DNA of 63,631 bases from Fidelibacterota bacterium (GTDB lineage Bacteria > Fidelibacterota > Marinisomatia > Marinisomatales > TCS55). Below the pieces are notes generated by a model, which saw nothing but the letters and a program-made list of their open reading frames with translations, made no database searches and was not told the DNA's origin. Below, one piece after another: positions 1 through 8,617 of this stretch (position 1 is its first letter; each line of letters opens with the position of its first letter). The stretch is taken from contig SCKN01000009.1 in NCBI GenBank assembly GCA_004124385.1, positions 1 through 63,631 on the forward strand, written 5' to 3'. A program made the translations under genes and the position numbers.

Positions 1-134
1 GTAGATACAAATTCACTCCAATTTTTATCATTTTGCAATTGCCAATGTCTTTCAATAAAATTATTTATATCAGTGATATCATCTGCGAAAGTGAATGAAG
101 CCATTGTAATAATAGTTATTAATAGATGTTTCAT
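1..134 (-). CDS. Secreted protein, N-terminal part only (runs off window)
   Basis: The first 44 codons of a gene are visible before the window edge cuts it. The protein starts MKHLLITIITMASFTFA, a typical Sec signal peptide with likely cleavage before DDITDI. The next residues (IERHWQLQNDKNWSEF) resemble the first helix of SnoaL/NTF2-like small domains, but that is only a guess from a short stretch. An AGGAG ribosome binding site lies just upstream of the ATG at 134. No function can be assigned. Confidence 0.6.
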   Translation of the reverse strand, partial: MKHLLITIITMASFTFADDITDINNFIERHWQLQNDKNWSEFVS

Positions 135-295
135 TTATCATCTCCTCTTTTATTTTTTATAAAATTAGTAATTATTAAAATAATATTTTTCATATTTAAC
201 TCCTTACCTAAATCTACACATTATCATCTATACAAACAAAAAAACCGTTCCATTTTCACTTCTTTACATTGGATGAGCGGGGAGATTATTATAAT

Positions 296-1663
296 TTAAT
301 TCACATTCCCCAGTGAGTCTGTTTTTACTAGCCAAGTCACACGGTCACTTCCAAATGAATAAGATCTCCCAACTATGGCAAAACCATTGTCATATGATTC
401 AGCCACTCCGTATGCCTCATCTTCTTGGCTACCACCATGTATCCTATTCCATAGAACTTGACCTGTAGCTACATCAACACCCCATATCCTATATTTGAAT
501 GGACTGGATGAACTGCTTCTTGTATAGCCTACTACAGTAACAATATCCTCGTTCTCAGATAGGGTCAATGATGTAGCGGTCTCATAATTATTATTACCAT
601 GATTGTTCTGCCACAAAATATCTCCAGAGGAAGATACTCGCATGACCCTCATATTTAGATTAGTTGAGGATAGGGATATTTTCCCTGCTACGATATAGCT
701 ATCATCTGACAGTTTTACAATATCCTTGGCTTCATCCCATAAATTTCCACCTGACTCAATAGACCATTGCTCATTACCATTTCCATCTGTCTTCATGATC
801 CAAAAATGATCATAGAACGCAAAATTCCTATCTTGCAGTTTTTCACCAGCCAATACAAAACCACCATCATCAGCCTGAACGACTCCCCAAAAACTGTTCA
901 TAGGCGTATCTGATATCCCGTAACGTTTCACCCATTGTACTCCACCTCCTTCGGACATGCGCAGTATAAAGGCCTTCCCTTTTTGGGAATGTCCACCAAT
1001 CGGATCACCTCCTACACCTCCCACCACTATATAGTCACCTGCAAACGTTTGTATGACGTCCTCAACATAGTGATGATAAGAATATGAAAGTTTTTTATGC
1101 CACTGTAATGATCCAGTTGAATCGGTCTTTATGATAATATTTTGGTTTGCGCCAATTATGTAGCCTCCGTCGGTGGTATTATTGACGGCATTCCCCCAGT
1201 GATTGCCACTTATCTCACTGTAAGTTCTGCTCCATACCTCATTCCCTAGTTCATCGATTTTAAGGAGCATGGTCTTACCATCGGTACCGCATACTACATA
1301 GCTGCAATTGGATGATCGAACAATATCATATCCACCCGTCCCCTGTATAACGCGTGAAAAGCTGGTATCCACCCCACAATAAGAACAGCTGCCGTCATCA
1401 AACGTAGCATCCTGGTTATAGTTGGTAGCTGAACTATCCGTACAGCCGCAGATGGCGTCCCCGCCTTCAACTTCGGCACAATCGAGGCAGCTACCGTCAT
1501 CGTGGGTTGCCGTGCTGTCATAGTTTGATGCGGTACTGTCCGTACAACCACAGATCGAAGACCCATTGATGATGCCGGCACAGTCTTCCGGTTCCGGTTC
1601 ACTGCAGCTGAAATAAAAAACAATTAAGATAAAAACGAAAAAATAATGTGCTCTGTCGCTCAT
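296..1663 (-). CDS. Cys-rich lipoprotein with beta-propeller-like repeats
   Basis: A 455-residue predicted lipoprotein. The N-terminus has a hydrophobic stretch ending in FYFSC, a lipobox-like site that would place Cys20 at the mature N-terminus. Residues about 28-95 hold two copies of a Cys-rich module of the form CGCTD..A.NY...AT.DDGSC, common in surface proteins of marine FCB bacteria. The rest repeats short blocks such as GGYIIG, GGFVLAG and DNGFAIVGRS, each followed by a W.K..G.G sequence. This resembles delta-60/PQQ-like beta-propeller repeats. The next upstream gene, a second lipoprotein with the same Cys module, ends 6 bp away, so the pair is probably cotranscribed. It is likely displayed on the outer membrane; ligand unknown. 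Confidence 0.75.
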   Translation of the reverse strand: MSDRAHYFFVFILIVFYFSCSEPEPEDCAGIINGSSICGCTDSTASNYDSTATHDDGSCLDCAEVEGGDAICGCTDSSATNYNQDATFDDGSCSYCGVDTSFSRVIQGTGGYDIVRSSNCSYVVCGTDGKTMLLKIDELGNEVWSRTYSEISGNHWGNAVNNTTDGGYIIGANQNIIIKTDSTGSLQWHKKLSYSYHHYVEDVIQTFAGDYIVVGGVGGDPIGGHSQKGKAFILRMSEGGGVQWVKRYGISDTPMNSFWGVVQADDGGFVLAGEKLQDRNFAFYDHFWIMKTDGNGNEQWSIESGGNLWDEAKDIVKLSDDSYIVAGKISLSSTNLNMRVMRVSSSGDILWQNNHGNNNYETATSLTLSENEDIVTVVGYTRSSSSSPFKYRIWGVDVATGQVLWNRIHGGSQEDEAYGVAESYDNGFAIVGRSYSFGSDRVTWLVKTDSLGNVN

Positions 1664-1669
1664 CCAGGT

Positions 1670-3862
1670 TTATTCAATGAAAATACCCCTTGCAGCACTC
1701 CACTCCCAGCCTTCTGTTCCTTCAGGGACATCGTACTGATTTACAAGGTAATGGAGCTCACCATTAAGCCAGTAGCAGGCACTTTCTTGACTGTCGAAGT
1801 AGCTCGTATCCCGGGTTGCAACCCCCACGACAACAACATTCCCGTCCGCCACACCAATATCATAAGCCAAACCTGTTCCAAAATTAGTCATGGGACCCCC
1901 TTCCAGGTCATAGATTGTGCTGTTTTTCCAATATTGAGGAAAAGATCCCCCGGTAGTGTAGGGATTATTAGTGTCTTCAAACCAATCCGTGTAACCGGCG
2001 ACATAAACATCATCACCATCTATAGTAATACCATATGCTCCCGCTCCATAGATGTCAAAGGTTGAACCACCCAGGGGCAAATCAGTCCTGGTAGTATGGC
2101 GCCAATAAACAGCCGTTGGCGTATACCCTGCAAAGCTAGATGTTTTAAGTACATAGCCTGCATAATACCTCATATTGCCATCCATAAAAGCAATATCATA
2201 GACTTCCCCATCTCCACCGCTGGGGATAGGAAGGACGTGTCTGTTGTTTCCATTTTTCCAAAAGCAGGGAATATAATAATGGTTATTGTTCATGTAATAA
2301 CCGCCAACATAGATAGCTCCATTGTTACGAATTCCAAGTGCAAATGCTTGTGATTCCGCATTGGTGGTCAGGTTGATCCGTTCGCCGTTTTTCCAGTAGC
2401 AGGATCCATTATTATACCAACCTGCAACATAAACATCATTACCATCCACAGCGATGGCTTCGCCTACTCCCCCATTTCCTGGAAGGTCATACCTGGTTTG
2501 ATTAATCCAGTAGCAGGCATCATCAGCACTTCCAGATGTATAAACATTTCCATTACTGACTACAATATCGGTCGCTATATAACCGCCGGGAAGTTCTACT
2601 CTCACACCATCGACCCAGTAACAGGCTCCCCACTCACCATCGGAATTATAGGATTCTCCTACGATATATACAGTTTGACCAGAAATGATATATGAATTAC
2701 CGATCCCGTCCCCATCATCATCAGGACCATCATTAGATGGGTCATAGATACCGGATGAACAGTCGTCACAGCCATCTTCATCCGTATCGGAGCAGACCGT
2801 ATTGTCAAAAGGATCTGCGTCATTCTCATCTGTAACACCATCGTTATCGTCATCATCATCCGCATCATCGCATGTTCCGTCCGAGTCATGATCGTTTTCT
2901 AGGATTTCACCACTCACGCATGTGTCGCAGGGATCATCATCGTATTCACAGGTTCTGTTATCAATCGTGGCCGACGGATCATAATTACAAGCATTTTGGT
3001 CCGTACAACCGCATTGGACACAGGTGTTCCATACTGCCATATTAATGGTTCCAACATGACCATTACCGCTGGCGTCAGAAAGTGTTCCTCCTTCTCCTTC
3101 ATTCATCTTCCAGTAACCCTGCAAGTCATCCGAAGATGTGTAGTCTCCATGATTGGCTGAAGCACCCAAATCATTGCTGGAGTTTGAGAGTTCCAATATT
3201 TCAGTAGCAGTTAAAGCTTCATTCCAGATGCCTACTTCATCTATAGAACCTAACCAGTAGTTACCATTATTAAATTTTCCAATATAGGTGGTTGTACTTT
3301 CGTCCTGGGGTGCAACACCCGTTGCCTGGTCCACTTGAACCCCATTTCTGTAGAGTGTCATCGTACCTGTTTCGGCATCAGGGTCGTAAGTAACAGCAAC
3401 AAAGTTCCATACACCTGTTGGCAGTGAGTCCGTATCCTGAACAGCAGTATAATCTCCATTGTGACCTGCAGACAGCTTTGATCCTTGAGCAAAGGGCGCC
3501 CAAAATGCATGACCTGTATTTCCTGATATAATATTATTAGCAACGGCGTACCCAGAAATTCTTTTGACCCAGGCAGCTTTGGTATAAGCCCCCTGAGACA
3601 GCATATCCCCTAAATCCACATGGGCATTTGATCCGTTAAAGAACAGATAAAAATCACCATTATCAATATGGCTCTGGCAGCTCCCGTCATCGAAGGTTGC
3701 ATTGCTGTTGTAATTGAACGCGGTAGTATCTGTACACCCGCATATGTTGTTACCGCCTGCAACACCTGCACAATCTTCAGATGGTGATTCTGCTTTCTCC
3801 TCTTCACATCCAATCCAAAATAGAAGCAGCATAGCAACTAATATAAATTGAATTCTCTTCAT
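1670..3862 (-). CDS. Lipoprotein with Cys-rich modules, LamG domain and TSP3-like Ca-binding repeats
   Basis: The chosen start at 3862 gives MKRIQFILVAMLLLFWIGC, a lipoprotein signal with Cys19 as the acylated residue. A longer frame start at 3916 would bury this signal. In order: one GCTD..A.NY...AT.DDGSC module; a LamG/concanavalin-like domain (about residues 60-270, with DSLPTGVWNFVAVTYD and a GSIDEVGIWNEAL motif); a second Cys module; an Asp-rich calcium-binding segment like thrombospondin type-3 repeats (DHDSDGTCDD, DNDGVTDENDADPFD); and a C-terminal half of repeated Y.AG....CYWKNG blocks like a propeller. It precedes the related lipoprotein gene by 6 bp. A role in surface binding of glycans or particles is inferred, not shown. 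Confidence 0.75.
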   Translation of the reverse strand: MKRIQFILVAMLLLFWIGCEEEKAESPSEDCAGVAGGNNICGCTDTTAFNYNSNATFDDGSCQSHIDNGDFYLFFNGSNAHVDLGDMLSQGAYTKAAWVKRISGYAVANNIISGNTGHAFWAPFAQGSKLSAGHNGDYTAVQDTDSLPTGVWNFVAVTYDPDAETGTMTLYRNGVQVDQATGVAPQDESTTTYIGKFNNGNYWLGSIDEVGIWNEALTATEILELSNSSNDLGASANHGDYTSSDDLQGYWKMNEGEGGTLSDASGNGHVGTINMAVWNTCVQCGCTDQNACNYDPSATIDNRTCEYDDDPCDTCVSGEILENDHDSDGTCDDADDDDDNDGVTDENDADPFDNTVCSDTDEDGCDDCSSGIYDPSNDGPDDDGDGIGNSYIISGQTVYIVGESYNSDGEWGACYWVDGVRVELPGGYIATDIVVSNGNVYTSGSADDACYWINQTRYDLPGNGGVGEAIAVDGNDVYVAGWYNNGSCYWKNGERINLTTNAESQAFALGIRNNGAIYVGGYYMNNNHYYIPCFWKNGNNRHVLPIPSGGDGEVYDIAFMDGNMRYYAGYVLKTSSFAGYTPTAVYWRHTTRTDLPLGGSTFDIYGAGAYGITIDGDDVYVAGYTDWFEDTNNPYTTGGSFPQYWKNSTIYDLEGGPMTNFGTGLAYDIGVADGNVVVVGVATRDTSYFDSQESACYWLNGELHYLVNQYDVPEGTEGWEWSAARGIFIE

Positions 3863-3954
3863 ATAAACAATATTAAGTACCGTTTGTCGTAAATGTCTAT
3901 AAACAAAAAAAACCAATACTGCAGGGCTCCTTGCTTAAATCCTTCGGGTGGGGT

Positions 3955-5166
3955 TTACCAGTTATAACTATTCTTCTCAAGCCATTCTTGAGCATCTTGA
4001 TGCCCTAACTTTGCCGCTTTTTTATAGTTTGATATTTGTTGTTGTGTATTACCTATGTAGTAATAAGCAGACCCCAGGTTGTTATAGGCTAGAGCATAAT
4101 CAGGATCTAACTCAATGGCTTTCTCGTAACTCTCTATGGCTTTGGTGTAGTTGCCTTGGTTGTAGTAAGCAGACCCCAGGTTGTTATAGGCTAGGGCATA
4201 ATCAGGATCTAACTCAATGGCTTTCTCGTAACTCTCTATGGCTTTGGTGTAGTTGCCTTGGTTTTCGTAAGCATATCCCAGGTTGTTATAGGCATCAGTA
4301 TAATCAGGCTTTAGCTCAATGGCTTTCTCGTAACTCTCTATGGCTTTGGTGTAATTGCCTTGCTTTCTATAAGCATATCCCAGGTTGACATAGGCAGAAG
4401 CATAATCAGGCTTTAGCTCAATGGCTCTTAAATAGAATGAAATTGCCTTATCGTATTCTTTATTCTCATCAGCATCGTATCCTTTCTGAAACCAGTCTCG
4501 AGCTTCTTCAGCTAACCGAGTTTCTTCAGCTAATCGTGCCTCTTCGGCAGCCTTTTTGAGTTTAGCTAATTCAGCCAGGGCATTTTTAGCAGCGGCTCTT
4601 TCAGTAGCGGCTTCTTTGGAAGCATTTTTAGCCGCTAATTTAGCAGCAGCTAATTTAGCGGCAGCTTCTTCAGCTAATCGCGCTTCCTCAACAATTCGTG
4701 CCTCTTCAGCTTTACGAGCTGCTTCTTCGGCTAAACGGGCTTCTTCGGCTAATCTAGCCTCCTCTTCTAATCGAGCTTCTTCGGCCGCTATTTTAGCAGC
4801 TAATTCCGCGGCTTCCTTTACAGCGGCATTATATTCTTCTATAGTTCCTTCCCATTCCTTTTGGCCCTGATCATTCCAGGATATCCATATACCAAATATT
4901 TCCCCTTCTTTATAAGTTATTTTTGATGCCTGTATCCCATTCTCATGCCATTCAGTCCATTTCCCATCTTTTTTTCCATCCTTATATGAACCTTCAAGTT
5001 TTTTTTCTCCATTTTCATTTAATCTAAAAACTTTACCACTATATGGTTTTTGAGAATCTTGTTGGTTTTTTACACCACCTCTATCTATTAGTAATTCATC
5101 GTCAAGGGGTTTTGAACACCCAACTATCAGTAATAATGGTAATATGATTAGTAATAATTTTTTCAT
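3955..5166 (-). CDS. Lipoprotein with MORN-type repeats, Ala/Glu coiled coil and TPR array
   Basis: A 403-residue lipoprotein: MKKLLLIILPLLLIVGC gives Cys17 as acylation site, and AGGAGG lies 7 bp before the ATG. Residues about 42-105 contain MORN_2-type repeats (GKVFRLNENGEKKLEG, DGKWTEWHENG). Residues about 115-220 are a long, almost pure Ala/Glu/Arg/Leu helix (EEARLAEEARLAEEAA), predicted to form a coiled coil or single alpha-helix. The C-terminal third carries about five 34-residue TPR units (DYALAYNNLGSAYYNQGNY), several nearly identical. It ends with a SEL1-like helix (LGHQDAQEWLEKNSYNW). The layout suggests a periplasmic scaffold on a long helical arm. Partners are unknown. Confidence 0.8.
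   Translation of the reverse strand: MKKLLLIILPLLLIVGCSKPLDDELLIDRGGVKNQQDSQKPYSGKVFRLNENGEKKLEGSYKDGKKDGKWTEWHENGIQASKITYKEGEIFGIWISWNDQGQKEWEGTIEEYNAAVKEAAELAAKIAAEEARLEEEARLAEEARLAEEAARKAEEARIVEEARLAEEAAAKLAAAKLAAKNASKEAATERAAAKNALAELAKLKKAAEEARLAEETRLAEEARDWFQKGYDADENKEYDKAISFYLRAIELKPDYASAYVNLGYAYRKQGNYTKAIESYEKAIELKPDYTDAYNNLGYAYENQGNYTKAIESYEKAIELDPDYALAYNNLGSAYYNQGNYTKAIESYEKAIELDPDYALAYNNLGSAYYYIGNTQQQISNYKKAAKLGHQDAQEWLEKNSYNW
4060..4435 (-). repeat. 102-bp tandem repeats encoding TPR units
   Basis: Within the TPR lipoprotein, about 3.5 copies of a 34-codon unit follow each other with a period of 102 bp; for example GCAGACCCCAGG recurs at 4068 and 4170. The two copies nearest the 3' end of the gene are almost identical at DNA level, while those toward the 5' side have diverged at a few positions. 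Such identity points to recent duplication or gene conversion and makes copy number likely to vary between strains. Confidence 0.85.
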
Positions 5167-5648
5167 ATTAACCTCCTAAACAAATTCCATACTAACAGGT
5201 TGGATTTTCGAGCGTTCGTCTAATGCCCAACTCATAAAGTTGGTTATAATATTATGTATATATAAAAACTTCATAGAGGAATGTAAGAACAAATGCGGTG
5301 AAATGGGGGCATGCCTTTTAATTCAAGGGTAAAGATACCCATGCTGTACCCCCACCGATGGGCGAGTGCAGGTTTTAGCCGGTTTAAGAGCTCTTTGATA
5401 CAAGTAATACACCAACAACTAAAAATTATCTAAAAAATGTGTGAGCAGCTCATACCACGAACCCACCCCCATCCTTTTTGAATCAAGTAGGTGTTTTTTC
5501 GTTGAGTAGAAATTTTAAAATTGATAGGAAAGTCTTACAGACCTGGGGCGTGTCCCGAATAAGCGTGTCCCGAATCTGGCTATATTTGGTCGGTGTTTGG
5601 TTAAGGTTGACCACTTACCACATTAATATATAACTGACTAAAAATAGA
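5167..5648. other. Intergenic stretch, no gene recognised
   Basis: About 480 bp with no convincing reading frame. Near 5227-5243 there is a short perfect hairpin (CCAACT, 5-base loop, AGTTGG) upstream of the TPR lipoprotein, which could lie in its leader. At 5548-5575 the 13-mer GCGTGTCCCGAAT occurs twice with a 15-bp period. The promoter of the minus-strand lipoprotein presumably lies in the AT-rich part around 5240-5290. Nothing else was identified. Confidence 0.5.
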
Positions 5649-5674
5649 AAGCCCTCGTCTAAAAACGAGGGCTT
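5649..5674 (-). terminator. Rho-independent terminator after the tRNA pair
   Basis: A 9-bp perfect stem (AGCCCTCGT / ACGAGGGCT) with a 6-base A/T-rich loop lies 20 bp downstream of tRNA-Pro. Read on the minus strand it is followed by TTTCTATTTTTAG, a U-rich tract, so it fits an intrinsic terminator for the tRNA transcript. Confidence 0.8.
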
Positions 5675-5693
5675 CCGTCAGAAGTAAATAGTG

Positions 5694-5768
5694 TCGGGGT
5701 GAGAGGATTCGAACCTCCGACCCCCTGCTCCCAAAGCAGGTGCGCTAACCGGGCTGCGCTACACCCCG
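5694..5768 (-). tRNA. tRNA-Pro (anticodon TGG)
   Basis: The minus strand folds into a complete cloverleaf: acceptor stem CGGGGTG/CACCCCG, D arm with AGC...GGTTAGCG, anticodon stem CCTGC/GCAGG around loop TTTGGGA (anticodon TGG, proline), and a T arm with GGTTCGAATCC. The discriminator base is A and CCA is not encoded. It is 11 bp from tRNA-His and probably cotranscribed with it. Confidence 0.96.
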
Positions 5769-5779
5769 AGACTTATTTG

Positions 5780-5854
5780 GGTGAGCGACGGGACTCGAAC
5801 CCGCAACATCCTGGACCACAACCAGGTGCTCTAACCAATTGAACTACGCCCACC
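5780..5854 (-). tRNA. tRNA-His (anticodon GTG)
   Basis: Cloverleaf on the minus strand: acceptor GTGGGCG/CGCTCAC with a templated extra 5' G opposite C73, the hallmark of bacterial tRNA-His. The anticodon stem is CCTGG/CCAGG around TTGTGGT (anticodon GTG), and the T loop is GGTTCGAGTCC. CCA is not encoded. It is the first gene of the two-tRNA unit. Confidence 0.96.
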
Positions 5855-5860
5855 ATATAC

Positions 5861-5888
5861 GTTTTATTGCCTTAAAATAAGCTGGCAA
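5861..5888 (-). promoter_or_regulatory. Possible promoter of the tRNA-His/tRNA-Pro unit
   Basis: On the minus strand TTGCCA (5888-5883) and TAAAAC (5866-5861) are separated by 16 bp and would start transcription close to the first base of tRNA-His. The match to the sigma-70 consensus is moderate, and no other candidate stands out between the tRNA and the divergent lptF-like gene. Confidence 0.35.
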
Positions 5889-5974
5889 AATTAACGGTGT
5901 TTTCCGTCTCCTCCAAATGCTATTCATATTCCTTTACACGTGCATCCTGATATGGAGATTACGTAAGTTTTACT

Positions 5975-7351
5975 ATGCGTCTTCTACCTCGCTATATCGC
6001 CAGAGAACTTGTAATGCCCTTTATTTTTGCTCTGGGCATTATTGTATTTATTCTGTTTATCAATTTTTTCTTAAGAGCTGTAGACAGATTTCTGGGTAAA
6101 GGGTTGGATTTATTTACCATTTTGGAATACCTTTTTCTCAATTTGGCGTGGATCGTAGCTCTGGCTGTTCCCATGGCTGTTTTGATCGCTACGCTCATGG
6201 CTTTTGGTCGGCTCTCTGAAGATAATGAGATCAATGCACTTCGAGCATCGGGAATTAGTTTCCTCACCATTCTTCGACCGGCATTGCTATTTGGCACTGC
6301 TATATGTTTACTGCTTATATTTTTTAATACAAAAATATTACCTGAAATGAATTTTCACGCCCGCTTGCTTGCGGGCGATATCCGCAAAATGCGCCCGGGG
6401 CTGGATATTGAACCAGGCCATTTTATCGATAATATTCCTAACTATTCTATGATTATCCGAGGAAAAAAAGGTAATCTTATGGAAGATGTGCGAATATTTA
6501 GCAAAGATAGTAAAGAAGTCCAAACCAGCATCTATTCCAAAACAGGCGAACTTTCTACATTAGACGATGCGATTATACTTACACTTTATGATGGTGAGAT
6601 TCATGAATTGGATCTCAATAATTTTAGCAATTACCGACGCATCAATTTCGAAAAACACATTATTACCATTCCTGCAGATGACTTGATGCTGAACCGCCGT
6701 GATACGGCGAATCGCTCTGATCGGGAAATGACTTTGGATCTTATGCAGGAAAAAAAGATAAAATATGCCAAACGAATAATGCGTGTAGAGGAACGCCTGC
6801 ATAGAACAATCATGAAAGTGACCGGATCGGACATATTCCCCGAAAATTTCGCTGATACTCAAAAGATGCTAAACATGTATAAAGAAAATGTAAAACAGGA
6901 TACATCATTAACATCTGCACAACTTAAGTTGAAGGAACGGCGAATTCGCAGTCTGGAACGGCAAGCCAAAAATGAATTCAGACTCTTGGAATCATATATC
7001 AGAAGTTGGAATAAGTATGCTGTTGAAATTCATAAGAAATTTTCCTTACCGGTGGCGTGCATATTATTTGTCCTAGTGGGCGCACCATTAGGAACACTTT
7101 CTCAAAAAGGAGGGTTTACAGCAGCCATCACACTCGGTTTTGGGTTTTTCCTTATTTATTATATTTTCCTGATTGGCGGTGAGGAAATGGCTGACCGCAA
7201 TATTGTTTCACCGATAGTTGGTATGTGGACGCCGAATGTTTTACTGGCTATTTTAGGTGGTTATCTGACTCTGTACTCTGTACGTGAACGGGCACCCATC
7301 AATTTTAAATTGCCTTGGACAAAATCTGCGAGCGAAAATGAATCCGAATGA
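5975..7351 (+). CDS. LptF/LptG family LPS export permease
   Basis: A 458-residue inner-membrane protein of the YjgP/YjgQ (LptF/LptG) family, which with the LptB ATPase extracts lipopolysaccharide from the inner membrane for transport to the outer membrane. The N-terminus RLLPRYIARELVMPF followed by a transmembrane helix and AVDRFLGKG is typical. Two further N-terminal helices, a large periplasmic beta-jellyroll region (about 140-330) and three C-terminal helices (VACILFVLVGAPLG, GFGFFLIYYIFLIGGEE, VLLAILGGYLTLY) follow. Whether it is the LptF or LptG half cannot be decided. Its presence supports a diderm cell. The next gene overlaps its end by 14 bp. Confidence 0.9.
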   Translation: MRLLPRYIARELVMPFIFALGIIVFILFINFFLRAVDRFLGKGLDLFTILEYLFLNLAWIVALAVPMAVLIATLMAFGRLSEDNEINALRASGISFLTILRPALLFGTAICLLLIFFNTKILPEMNFHARLLAGDIRKMRPGLDIEPGHFIDNIPNYSMIIRGKKGNLMEDVRIFSKDSKEVQTSIYSKTGELSTLDDAIILTLYDGEIHELDLNNFSNYRRINFEKHIITIPADDLMLNRRDTANRSDREMTLDLMQEKKIKYAKRIMRVEERLHRTIMKVTGSDIFPENFADTQKMLNMYKENVKQDTSLTSAQLKLKERRIRSLERQAKNEFRLLESYIRSWNKYAVEIHKKFSLPVACILFVLVGAPLGTLSQKGGFTAAITLGFGFFLIYYIFLIGGEEMADRNIVSPIVGMWTPNVLLAILGGYLTLYSVRERAPINFKLPWTKSASENESE

Positions 7352-8615
7352 TATAATCGCTGATAAAAACAGCGGAAAATCTATTCGAACATCTGACCTT
7401 CACAGCTTCATCAGTGGTTATGTAGAGGGAACAATCAATGATGAAAAAATGACTGGATTGCTACGGGCAATTTTTGATCATGGTATGACGGATGATGAAA
7501 TATTTACGATGGTTGACATCATGATCCATTCCGGCAAACAAATGAATTTTGAACATATTGATGAGTATGTTTGTGATAAACATAGTATTGGCGGAGTGGG
7601 TGATAAAACATCATTGATTATTGCGCCATTGCTGGCCAGCGCAGGGTTATATCTTCCTATGATAGCAGGACGCAGTCTGGGTCATACGGGCGGAACGTTG
7701 GACAAACTGGAAACTATCCCCGGATTTCGTGCAGATATATCCATTGCAGATTTTCAAACATTAGTGAAAAATAATGGCGCCGGAATCATGGCTCAAACAT
7801 CAGAAATCTGTCCTGCAGATGGTAAAATATATGCTCTACGTGATGTAACCGGTACCGTTGCGTCTGTCCCTTTAATCGTGAGCTCAATAATGAGTAAAAA
7901 AATTGCTGAAGGAATCCAAGGATTGGTATTGGATATTAAAGTGGGCAGCGGCGCTTTTTTACCTACTGTGGAAAAAGCTAAAGTGCTTGCAGATATGCTA
8001 AAGAAAGTAGGTGAACACTTTGGAGTTAAAACAGATTTGGTTTATACAAATATGGATCAGCCCTTAGGTAATTTTTCCGGGATGGCGTGTGAAGTACTGG
8101 AAGCAATTGATTGTTTAAAGGGTAAAGGTCCGGAAGATACAATGGCTGTTTGTCTGAAATTATCTTCAAAACTGATGATTCAATCGGGAAAAACAAAAGA
8201 CGAAACAGAATCAAATTCAATATTGACTGCACTAATTAAAAACGGTTCAGCCTTTGATAAATTTGATGAAATGATTTCTATTCAAGGTGGTGATTTGAAT
8301 GCGTTTACAAATACACCTGCTTTTACACACGAAATCATCGCTGATAAGAGCGGTATAATCCAATCGATGGATACAACTCAAATTGGCTGGGGACTTGTAG
8401 ATATGGGCTGCGGACGAAAAAATAAAGATGACATTTTAGATGCAACAGCCGGCTTGGAATGTCATTATAAAATTGGAGAAGACATAAAAAATGGCGATGT
8501 TTTATTTACATGCTTTTGTGATGATGGAGATAAACTGAAAATGGGAATAGAAAAAATAACCGATTCAGTCAGTATCGGTACTGAAAAGGTAGACGTTACG
8601 TTAATATATAATTAG
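7338..8615 (+). CDS. deoA: Thymidine / pyrimidine-nucleoside phosphorylase
   Basis: A 425-residue cytosolic enzyme that cleaves thymidine (and perhaps uridine) with phosphate to the free base and (deoxy)ribose-1-phosphate in nucleoside salvage. The family signature is plain: KHSIGGVGDKTS for phosphate binding and AGRSLGHTGGTLDKLE for substrate binding. The N-terminal helical domain and the C-terminal domain (GWGLVDMGCGRKNKDD) are both present, and length matches the family. The start at 7338 gives MNPNDIIADK, the expected N-terminus, and overlaps the LptF/G gene by 14 bp, implying translational coupling. DeoA (thymidine) and Pdp (broad) cannot be separated by eye. Confidence 0.92.
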   Translation: MNPNDIIADKNSGKSIRTSDLHSFISGYVEGTINDEKMTGLLRAIFDHGMTDDEIFTMVDIMIHSGKQMNFEHIDEYVCDKHSIGGVGDKTSLIIAPLLASAGLYLPMIAGRSLGHTGGTLDKLETIPGFRADISIADFQTLVKNNGAGIMAQTSEICPADGKIYALRDVTGTVASVPLIVSSIMSKKIAEGIQGLVLDIKVGSGAFLPTVEKAKVLADMLKKVGEHFGVKTDLVYTNMDQPLGNFSGMACEVLEAIDCLKGKGPEDTMAVCLKLSSKLMIQSGKTKDETESNSILTALIKNGSAFDKFDEMISIQGGDLNAFTNTPAFTHEIIADKSGIIQSMDTTQIGWGLVDMGCGRKNKDDILDATAGLECHYKIGEDIKNGDVLFTCFCDDGDKLKMGIEKITDSVSIGTEKVDVTLIYN

Positions 8616-8617
8616 CT

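Noticed and set aside
3948-4388. Open frame opposite the TPR repeats
   Set aside because: A repetitive shadow of the 102-bp TPR units (SRNSLWLWCSCLG repeats), with no ribosome binding site.
4556-4870. Ser/Ala-rich frame opposite the coiled-coil region
   Set aside because: Reverse-strand shadow of the Ala/Glu repeat; low-complexity composition is explained by the real gene.
5200-5245. Integron attC-like site (GTTGGGC / GCCCAAC sequences)
   Set aside because: Only one core-like box and a 6-bp hairpin are present; there is no paired outer site, integrase or cassette array.
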